DNA from: Planctomycetota bacterium | GTDB lineage: Bacteria > Planctomycetota > UBA8742 > SKZP01 | NCBI GenBank assembly: GCA_007127275.1 | Contig: SKZP01000031.1 | Span: 1-6,783, forward strand | Length of the DNA stretch: 6,783 nucleotides | Direction of reading: 5' to 3' | Shown here: in pieces, positions 1 through 5,400 of the stretch | Position numbering within the stretch: position 1 is the first letter of the stretch | Layout: the number at the start of each line of letters is the position of its first letter | Translations under genes and position numbers: made by a program | Notes under the pieces: model-generated | Told to the model about the DNA's origin: nothing | The model's database searches: none | Seen by the model: only the letters and a program-made list of their open reading frames with translations

Positions 1-28
1 CCTTTACGGTCAACTGTTCGAATCGCAT
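1..28 (-). CDS. Start of a gene running off the left edge (N-terminus MRFEQLTVK, possible SMC/YhaN-like ATPase)
   Basis: On the minus strand an ATG (complement of 26-28) opens a frame that stays open to the window edge and reads MRFEQLTVK. A purine-rich stretch (GAGGAAAG) lies 9 to 16 bases upstream and could be a somewhat distant ribosome-binding site. A short Met-Arg-(Phe/Ile)-x-x-Leu-x-(Val/Leu)-(Lys/Arg) start is typical of SbcC/RecN/YhaN-type ATPases, whose first beta-strand leads into the Walker A region, but nine residues cannot prove this. The gene would be co-directional with the lipoprotein gene at 345..1700. That a gene starts here is moderately likely; the family assignment is a guess. 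Confidence 0.4.
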
Positions 29-344
29 CTCGGGGGTCTTTCCTCGCTGCTACGCTCTTGCCTACGACGTGTTCCGTGTTCGTTACTGGCAGCGGATTCG
101 CGCACCACCACCACACAGAGGACGTGCAAATCTCTTGCCAAAGGAGAAAACCCAGCTATTGGACAAGGCATTTCCCTCGCCAAGCCACCACCGACGAATT
201 CTTGGCGCCAATCCCTGGACTCCGCAGGCCTACATATTCGGGCATGCCGTCATGTCAAATTGGCACCCGCAGGCGTAGTTCGTGCCACACGCCACGTACG
301 GACCGACGCGGCACTCGAAACGTCGTTGCCAAGCGGTGGTCAAC
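29..344. other. Intergenic spacer with no convincing gene
   Basis: This stretch separates two minus-strand genes. It is visibly less GC-rich than the flanking coding DNA. Open frames cross it on the plus strand, but their translations are rich in Arg, Ser, His, Thr and Pro with no family resemblance, so they look like chance frames. A 7-bp inverted repeat (CGCCAAG at 178-184, CTTGGCG at 201-207) is present with a 16-base loop; no T-tract follows on either strand, so it is not a standard terminator. It may contain the promoter and a leader of about 200 bases for the gene starting at 28. Confidence 0.5.
231..258 (-). promoter_or_regulatory. Possible sigma-70-type promoter for the left-edge gene
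   Basis: Read on the minus strand there is a perfect TTGACA (complement of 253-258), a 16-base spacer, then TATGTA (complement of 231-236). The -35 matches the bacterial consensus fully; the -10 matches only in its first three bases. It lies downstream of the lipoprotein stop and points towards the gene starting at 28, so the position is sensible, but it implies a leader of roughly 195 bases. The weak -10 and the long leader keep this tentative. Confidence 0.22.
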
Positions 345-1700
345 TCAATCCAAGTCGAAGAGGGACTCAAGCCGCGGTGTCAGCGGTACCGGTTCAATGT
401 GCGCAATCTTGTAGAGGCCCTGAGCGAGGCGCCAGTCGAGGCGGTAGGCCTGTCTCATTTGATGCGCGTCCCCGAACACGGCGAGGCTGCGCACGTAGAC
501 GGTACCCGAGCCGGCGACTTGGTACTGGTCGAGCAGAAGCACGCCCTCGAGGGCGCGCGGCGCCTGGACAATGCGGGCGAGACGGCGCTTGAGCGCCTGC
601 TGCGACAGCGACGGCGCGTCCTTGAGCAAGTGCCACGCCGGCGGGTCGGTGGTGCGTCGCTCCTCGTCACTCAAGGTGCGGGCGCGGACGCCGTCGAGCC
701 GCTCGGCCCGCGCGTCGCTGACAATCCCCGTCAGCCAGCGTGTCAGTTGGCGTTCGCTCACCTGCGGCTGTTGCAGCGCCTCGTCGCCGCGGTAGCGCGA
801 CTGCGACTCGCGCTCGTCGAAGCGCCGCGCCACCCACTGCGGCCCCGCAACGACCGACTCCGGCTCAAACGTGCGCTCCACCCAGTAGACCCGCCAGGAA
901 CGAGCCTCGTGCGCCTCTCCCGACAACTCTGCCGTAGGCTCCGGCGGACGCGGGTCGGGACGCAGCCGCAGCAGCGTGATTTCCGAGTTCGGCTGGGACG
1001 GAGCGAGGAAAACCCCTACCTCGGGCACGTCCCAGTCAGTCACGGCCCAGCCGGCAATCCCGTCGAAACGACCGAGGCGCGTGCGCCAAACGGAAAAACT
1101 TGCCGGCTCCACATAAGGCACGCGTTCTCCCGCGGCCCCCGTGCGCTCGTCGCCGTCTTCCGTCGCCGGCGCTTCAAACAAAAGGGGGCCGAGAACGAGT
1201 GGCGCCTCGAGGTGTACCGACTGCCGCCACCCGTCGGCGTCGTTGCGCAACACGGCACGCAAGAAGCGCCGCGCAACGAAGCTCGGCGAGCGAAAGTCGC
1301 GCCCATCAAGCACCGTCGCCGGAGCGACTCGCGTGAGTCGGCGAAACTGCTCGCGGTCCACCCACTCCCGCTCCCGCTCCGACACATCACTGGCGGCAAC
1401 CCGCTGCTGTGGCCGCTCGTCACGCGCGGCATGGCCGGCGGGTTGCACAGTACTCGCCTCATTCGTGGATTCGTCGCGGAAAGATGTCGGGGGCGGGCTA
1501 CGGTGTCGCGCCGTGTCACTCGCGCCGCTGGCATTGTCCTCGGAAGCGGAACCGCTCGGCGCCTGCGCCCCCGGTGTTGCGTAGCAGCCGAGCAGGACCG
1601 CGCCGAGCAACACGCCAAGCGACAAGCACGCCGGCCAACGGCGTAGCCGCCGTACGCGTGCAACGCTGCACCACCCTCCGTTCGCTTGCCCGGGTTGCAT
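345..1700 (-). CDS. Putative lipoprotein of unknown function, 451 aa
   Basis: I do not recognise the family. The N-terminus carries a lipoprotein signal: a basic stretch (VRRLRR, about residues 16-21), a hydrophobic core (about 25-38) and a lipobox LLGC with Cys39 as the lipidation site. About 65 residues rich in Ser, Ala, Pro and Thr follow, a typical linker away from the membrane. The rest looks folded. A motif near 139-158 (PSFVARRFLRAVLRNDADGW) and the last 60 residues (ending LYKIAHIEPVPL and a short tail) faintly recall NTF2-like or snoaL-like lipoprotein domains, which is inference only. The frame stays open to an ATG at 1937, but that extension translates non-coding repeats. I chose the ATG at 1700 because GAGGTG lies 7 bases upstream; the ATG at 1706 is only one base from it. 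TACACT at 1743-1738 on the minus strand is a possible -10, with no good -35. The codons read as normal protein, whereas the antisense frame is Arg/Pro-rich. Confidence 0.82.
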   Translation of the reverse strand: MQPGQANGGWCSVARVRRLRRWPACLSLGVLLGAVLLGCYATPGAQAPSGSASEDNASGASDTARHRSPPPTSFRDESTNEASTVQPAGHAARDERPQQRVAASDVSEREREWVDREQFRRLTRVAPATVLDGRDFRSPSFVARRFLRAVLRNDADGWRQSVHLEAPLVLGPLLFEAPATEDGDERTGAAGERVPYVEPASFSVWRTRLGRFDGIAGWAVTDWDVPEVGVFLAPSQPNSEITLLRLRPDPRPPEPTAELSGEAHEARSWRVYWVERTFEPESVVAGPQWVARRFDERESQSRYRGDEALQQPQVSERQLTRWLTGIVSDARAERLDGVRARTLSDEERRTTDPPAWHLLKDAPSLSQQALKRRLARIVQAPRALEGVLLLDQYQVAGSGTVYVRSLAVFGDAHQMRQAYRLDWRLAQGLYKIAHIEPVPLTPRLESLFDLD

Positions 1701-1707
1701 CCGCATG

Positions 1708-1713
1708 CACCTC
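1708..1713 (-). promoter_or_regulatory. Ribosome-binding site deciding the start of the lipoprotein gene
   Basis: On the minus strand GAGGTG sits 7 bases before the ATG at 1700 and 1 base before the in-frame ATG at 1706. Normal Shine-Dalgarno spacing therefore favours 1700. No comparable site supports the far upstream ATG at 1937, whose codons run through the repeats described below. Confidence 0.5.
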
Positions 1714-1825
1714 GAAACCGCCGCCGCGCCCCATGACAGTGTAAGCGTACCGCAGGAGGTCCCAGCATGCCATTGTGCCTGCGCGTTTCCGTGCATCTCA
1801 CGGACGTGAAGTGATTGTGTCTCAA

Positions 1826-1848
1826 GCCCACGGGCTTCGCCCGTGGGT
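1826..1848. repeat. REP-like GC-rich hairpin
   Basis: A perfect 9-bp stem (CCCACGGGC at 1827-1835 with GCCCGTGGG at 1839-1847) plus a closing G-T pair encloses a three-base TTC loop. There is no T-run on either side, so it is a poor intrinsic terminator. A compact GC-rich hairpin in an intergenic region, with its right arm repeated 72 bp further on, is the usual look of a REP element. Such elements are spread in other bacteria by RAYT (Y1-type) transposases; none is encoded in this window. Confidence 0.65.
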
Positions 1849-1863
1849 CGGAGCTCCACACCC
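1836..1863. repeat. 28-bp direct repeat, copy 1 (with full hairpin)
   Basis: This 28-base unit begins TTCGCCCGTGGG, includes the 8-base palindrome GGAGCTCC (1850-1857) and ends CACACCC. An identical copy lies at 1908..1935. Copy 1 includes the loop and right arm of the 1826..1848 hairpin. The 72-bp period is a multiple of three, so both copies translate as the same peptide (VELRPTGE on the minus strand), which makes the region look falsely coding. Confidence 0.75.
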
Positions 1864-1907
1864 GTTTCGCAACGCTGTGCGACGCCATCCTCCGCACACT
1901 GCGCCTG

Positions 1908-1935
1908 TTCGCCCGTGGGTCGGAGCTCCACACCC
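1908..1935. repeat. 28-bp direct repeat, copy 2 (left hairpin arm missing)
   Basis: All 28 bases are identical to 1836..1863, and similarity continues weakly for a few bases beyond (TCGC after a 3-base mismatch). Here the left arm is replaced by CACTGCGCCTG, so the hairpin cannot form. It looks like a partial or decayed copy of the same REP-like unit, in tandem orientation. GGAGCTCC at 1922-1929 is kept. Confidence 0.72.
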
Positions 1936-2014
1936 ATCTCGCTACTCCGCCCCCGCCAGGAACACCCGTAGCTTGGATCAACGCCCGCTCGCCTTCTCTG
2001 CGGCCTCGTTGCCT

Positions 2015-2194
2015 CTTTGGAGCTGTCAGAAAATCACTTCCGAATTGAGCACCTGCGCTCGGCTCTGCTTCGTTGTCGTCGGTTGCGCGGCTCGGCGTGA
2101 CTCGTCACGCCTTCGCGGCTTACTTTCCTCCGCCTTGCATAGCCTTCGCTCGTGACGCTCAACGTTCGGAATTAAGTTCCTGTCAGCTCCTAAG
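2015..2194. repeat. Imperfect palindromic element of about 180 bp (MITE-like or structured repeat)
   Basis: The two ends are imperfect inverted repeats. The left end reads GGAGCTGTCAG at 2019-2029, then TTCCGAATTGAGC. The complement of the right end reads GGAGCTGACAG (2190-2180), then TTCCGAACGTTGAGC. Matching continues inward with gaps, and the centre is a perfect hairpin, GGCGTGA (2094-2100) with TCACGCC (2105-2111), around a 4-base loop. The element could thus fold as one long cruciform or RNA hairpin. It contains no gene. The match extends outward to CTTT/CTTA at 2015 and 2194; I see no obvious target-site duplication. Alternatives are a palindromic intergenic unit or a bidirectional transcript-end structure. 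Confidence 0.6.
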
Positions 2195-2400
2195 TCGTTT
2201 CACCGGCGGTGAGGACGACGGAAAAACTGCTTGCGCGCCGGCGGTGGGGGCCGCAAAGTCGGTGGGGCGTAGCGGGGTGCCCGGAGGGGCGTGCCTCGTG
2301 GTCGGTTCCGCGACGACACGAAACCAAAGCTTTGATGTACGCGCCGGCTGCGAGCCGTGAGCCACCGACGAACGAACCCATAACGAGGACGGAGAGCCAG
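2195..2400. other. Non-coding region before the C45 gene, with a short palindrome
   Basis: No gene is evident here. A 13-base palindrome, TCACCG-G-CGGTGA (2200-2212), lies just outside the large palindromic element. It could be an operator or a tiny hairpin (5-bp stem, 3-base loop); nothing else shows which. The open frame that begins at 2209 and runs into the C45 gene is unlikely to be translated from there, because the added 64 residues are Arg/Pro-rich and precede an otherwise complete signal peptide. I found no clear -35/-10 pair, although the promoter of the C45 gene should lie here. Confidence 0.4.
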
Positions 2401-4320
2401 ATGGATACGAGTTGCTTGAATCGCCGGTTTGCTGACGGTGTCGCGTCGCCGTGGCGTGGGGCGGCCTTGGTGGGGGTGTTGCTTGCACTTGCGCTGTTGC
2501 TGCGCGTGAGCCCGGCGCCGGCCGAGCCCGGGAATGCCGCGGAGCCGGTGGACGAGGGCCCCGGCGTGGCCGCGGCGGGCAAGGTGCCCGAGGAGCTTGC
2601 GCAGTGGCTCGACGAGCAGGAGATCTCGCCGCAGGTCGCGCTGGGCAAGCTGCTTTGGGAGCGCGGTGAGGCGGAGCTTGCCGAGGCGTACCTTGCCTTC
2701 GAGTTCGAGCGCGACACGCTGCTCGAGATCTTTCGCAATGCCACCACCGCGATGCCGCACCGGCTGATCAAGGTCTACAAGACCGGTGACGCGGTGGCGC
2801 TGGCCGAGGCGTTTGCGAACGAGCGACTGCTCGGCGAGCGCAGCGACTACCACCGCTTGCTCAACGCGTTGCGCAGTTGGCTTTTCGAGGGGGACGGCCT
2901 GGGCACCGTGACCACCGAGGAAGTCGTCGCCTACGCCCTTGACACCTTCGACGCCGAACCCGCATGGGTCGAGGCAACGCTCGCCGCGGATTTTCCCTAC
3001 AATGAGTTGCCCGAGGAGACGCCGGAGGAGGTGACCGGCAAGCTCGTCGAGAAGGAGGACGGCACGCGCATCCTTTACTTGTGGGGCTCACCCTACGAGC
3101 GCGGCTACGCCTACGGCAAGCTGCTCGGCCCGGAGATCTTTCAGCTTTGGCGCCGCTTCGTCTTGCTCGTCGGCGCCATGCGAGGCGGGTACAACCGCGT
3201 CGTCGAGATGCAAGACCTCGTCTTCGAGTTTCCCGAGCCCTACCTCGACGAAATGAAGGGCATGTTTCAGGGGCTGCTCGAAAGTGTGCCCGAGGAACAG
3301 CGCACGGACTCGCCGCTGGGCCGCGACTTCATGCTCGCCGACTTGAAGGCCGGGCAGACGCTGAGCGACTGGCGCCAGTTCGGCTGCTCGAGCATCAGCA
3401 TGTGGGGCGAGTACACCGAGGACGGCCGCGTACTTACCGCCCGCAACCTCGACTACATGTCCTCGGCCCGCGTGATGGCGGACAGCCACGTGCTTGTCGT
3501 CAATGCGCCAATCCCCGCACAAGAGGTGAACGGCGTCGAGCTCGCCCCGCGCAAAGGCTGGGTGAGCATGGCCTTTGCCGGCACGCTTGGCGCCTACACG
3601 GCGATGAACGAGGACGGCCTCAATGCGACCATTCACGACACGCACGGCCACTGGGACACGACCATTGGCGTGCTGACGCGTCCGCACCTGATCCGCGACG
3701 CGCTGGAAACGGCCGAGCCGGAAGAGGTGCCCGGCTCCTTCGCCGAGGCGTTGCGCTCGCGCAACGGGCTTGTCCCCGGCAACGTGCATCTTTCCTGGCC
3801 GCGCGAGTTCGGCGACAACGCCGACGGCGGCTTTGCGGCGGGCCTCGAATTCGACGGGTACAGCCGTTTGCGAGGCGGAGTCACGGTGCGCACGGTGGCG
3901 CATAACGACGAAGGGGCCTCGCGCGAGAAGCTCGTCGTCACGAACCATCATTGCCTGCGCTACCGCAATCCGAACGTGCAACGGGAGGGGGAGCGTCCGC
4001 TGCCGGAGGCGCGACCCATTCCGCAAGATTCGGAGCGTCGCTTCGGCTCGCTTGCGGAGGCCGCCGGGCAGGCGGAGCCGGGCAGCGTGACCGTCGATAC
4101 GTTGCGCGAGTGGCTGCAAGAGGTCGCGCACTCGGGGACATTCCACAGCGTCGTCTTCGAACCGGACGCCAGGCGGATGCACGCCATGTTCGCGCCGCCG
4201 CGCGGTGAAAGTGCTCCCTACCAAGAACCGGTCGTCGTCGACGTTGTCGAGTTGCTCGAGCGCGCCGAGGAATATGCAAGCGCCGGCGCCGGCGTCGACG
4301 AGAACGACGGCGAGGAGTAG
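2401..4320 (+). CDS. Secreted C45-family autoproteolytic acyltransferase/hydrolase (Ntn-hydrolase) with extended N-terminal domain, 639 aa
   Basis: The protein resembles acyl-CoA:isopenicillin-N acyltransferase-like (peptidase family C45) Ntn-hydrolases, which cleave themselves before a Cys that becomes the N-terminal nucleophile and act on amide bonds. A signal peptide is visible: hydrophobic core about 21-34 and an APA cleavage motif at 39-41. Residues 42-220 form a Glu-rich, apparently helical domain not usual for the family. The canonical fold starts at ILYLWGSPYERGYAYG (224-239). Predicted self-cleavage is between Gly328 and Cys329 (FGCSSI), followed by ARNLDY with Asp351, the expected active-site Asp. 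Further conserved-looking segments are AMNEDGLNAT (401-410), VVTNHH (512-517) and FHSVVFEP (581-588), with an acidic tail. Start: GGAG lies 6 bases before this ATG and places the signal peptide correctly. Substrate unknown; penicillin-type chemistry should not be assumed. It is divergent from the 345..1700 lipoprotein and 284 bp ahead of the Maf gene. Confidence 0.85.
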   Translation: MDTSCLNRRFADGVASPWRGAALVGVLLALALLLRVSPAPAEPGNAAEPVDEGPGVAAAGKVPEELAQWLDEQEISPQVALGKLLWERGEAELAEAYLAFEFERDTLLEIFRNATTAMPHRLIKVYKTGDAVALAEAFANERLLGERSDYHRLLNALRSWLFEGDGLGTVTTEEVVAYALDTFDAEPAWVEATLAADFPYNELPEETPEEVTGKLVEKEDGTRILYLWGSPYERGYAYGKLLGPEIFQLWRRFVLLVGAMRGGYNRVVEMQDLVFEFPEPYLDEMKGMFQGLLESVPEEQRTDSPLGRDFMLADLKAGQTLSDWRQFGCSSISMWGEYTEDGRVLTARNLDYMSSARVMADSHVLVVNAPIPAQEVNGVELAPRKGWVSMAFAGTLGAYTAMNEDGLNATIHDTHGHWDTTIGVLTRPHLIRDALETAEPEEVPGSFAEALRSRNGLVPGNVHLSWPREFGDNADGGFAAGLEFDGYSRLRGGVTVRTVAHNDEGASREKLVVTNHHCLRYRNPNVQREGERPLPEARPIPQDSERRFGSLAEAAGQAEPGSVTVDTLREWLQEVAHSGTFHSVVFEPDARRMHAMFAPPRGESAPYQEPVVVDVVELLERAEEYASAGAGVDENDGEE

Positions 4321-4604
4321 AGGGGGCAGCCGGCTTTGTTGCAAAAAACCTTGCCGGAACCACGTGCGTCGAACCGGCCTCCGTGCCCGTCCAATCCCTC
4401 CCGCCGGCGGAGAACGACGGCGCGCATTCCTGCAGCGTACGGATTGGTTGCTGACTGATCCTGATTGATTCGTTGCGCGCGGAACAGGGCGCGAAGGACC
4501 GCCCTACATTCGGGGCGTGCTACGAGGCCACGTCCCGTAACGCGCTGGTGTTGTGTCATGGCGAAAAGTCTACCCGTCTCTTCCCTTGTAGGAGCACATT
4601 CGAC

Positions 4605-5288
4605 ATGCAACAGCGCTTTCTTGTCCTTGCCTCGACCTCGTCGCGCCGGCACGAGTTGCTCGCCCGACTGGGAGTTCCGTTTGCCGTGCTGGATCCGGCG
4701 GTGGAGGAGCCGGAGCCGGCGCCGCAGGCGGAGGCGAGCGCGTATGCTGTGGAGATGGCAAGGCTCAAGGCGGAGGCGGCACTCGCGCAGCTGCGGCGCG
4801 ACGGGGTGCCGGAGGCGGCGCGGCAGGCGGAGTGGCTCGACGTACTGACTTCGGACACGACGGTGGCGCTGGAGACGGAGATTCTCGGCAAGCCCGCGGA
4901 CCGGGAGGACGCGCTGCGGATCCTAGGGCGGCTCTCCGGCAGCGCGCACCGCGTAATCAGCAGCGTCAGCCTGCGGACCTTCGAGCCGGCCAGCGGCAGG
5001 GTCGTCGAGGCGCTCGACACGGCGGATGAAACGGGGATTCGCTTTCGACCCCTTTCCGACGCGGAGATCCGCGCCTACGTCGACTCGGGGGAATGCTTCG
5101 GCAAGGCGGGCGCCTACGCGGTGCAGGAGAGCGGGGACCGGTTTGTCGAGGCGCTTGACGGTCGTTTTTCGACCGTGGTAGGGCTTCCGCTTGCCCTCGT
5201 TGCGGCCGTGTTGCGTGAGCGGGGCTACGCGGTCCCGGAGCCGGAGGAGTTGGAAGAGCGGCTCGACCGTCGCATCGAGGGAAGGTAG
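4605..5288 (+). CDS. maf: Maf family nucleotide pyrophosphatase, 227 aa
   Basis: Maf proteins are cytoplasmic enzymes that hydrolyse nucleoside triphosphates such as dTTP, UTP or modified nucleotides to monophosphates, and some affect septum formation. The family pattern is present in order: LASTSSRRHELL (8-19; the usual form has Pro before the Arg pair), SDTTV (83-87) with the catalytic-type Asp84, ILGKPADREDA (93-103), LSGSAHRV (110-117), GKAGAYAVQ (166-174) and VVGLPL (191-196). At 227 residues it is somewhat longer than the usual 190-210, through a few extra residues before the DT motif and a charged C-terminal tail. GKAGAY rather than the paired-cysteine pattern of YceF types suggests a YhdE-like dTTPase/UTPase, but specificity is not settled. 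GGAG lies 10 bases before the chosen ATG; upstream in-frame TTG starts lack conserved sequence. The 284 bp before it contain no gene that I can support. Confidence 0.9.
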   Translation: MQQRFLVLASTSSRRHELLARLGVPFAVLDPAVEEPEPAPQAEASAYAVEMARLKAEAALAQLRRDGVPEAARQAEWLDVLTSDTTVALETEILGKPADREDALRILGRLSGSAHRVISSVSLRTFEPASGRVVEALDTADETGIRFRPLSDAEIRAYVDSGECFGKAGAYAVQESGDRFVEALDGRFSTVVGLPLALVAAVLRERGYAVPEPEELEERLDRRIEGR

Positions 5289-5400
5289 GGTACGCGGGAG
5301 CGAACGCGAAATTCGCGACGAACGGCCGGGGGGCCTCCGTACCGGTGGCATGTGTTCCCGGCGGCATTGAGCAGTCACTTTCGAACCCAACGGACGGATC

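Noticed and set aside
10..35. GTTCGAATC resembles the T-loop of a tRNA
   Set aside because: The flanking bases do not pair as a T-arm stem beyond the first position, and no acceptor stem, anticodon arm or CCA end fits around it.
168..278. Small plus-strand frame from TTG at 168 (ending PQAYIFGHAVMSNWHPQA), with AAGGAG upstream
   Set aside because: The rare start, large spacing from the AAGGAG motif and lack of any recognisable domain make it too weak to call, although its composition is less skewed than other shadow frames.
282..1646. Long plus-strand open frame (454 codons) over the lipoprotein gene
   Set aside because: Its translation is dominated by Arg, Pro, Ala and His, and it is antisense to a frame with a proper lipoprotein signal; it is a GC-bias shadow.
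2209..2400. N-terminal extension of the C45 protein by 64 residues
   Set aside because: The extra residues are Arg/Pro-rich, and a good GGAG site and a complete signal peptide support the ATG at 2401.
3088..4344. Long minus-strand open frame (418 codons) over the C45 gene
   Set aside because: It is antisense to clearly conserved C45 motifs and has no recognisable domain of its own.
4330..4357. CCGGC/GCCGG inverted repeat just after the C45 stop as a terminator
   Set aside because: The stem is only 5 bp with a large interrupted loop, and no T-tract follows on the plus strand.
5305..5334. Short palindromes CGCGAA-A-TTCGCG and GGCC-GGGG-GGCC after the Maf gene as a terminator
   Set aside because: Neither is followed by a T-run and both are short; they are not distinguishable from chance in GC-rich DNA.
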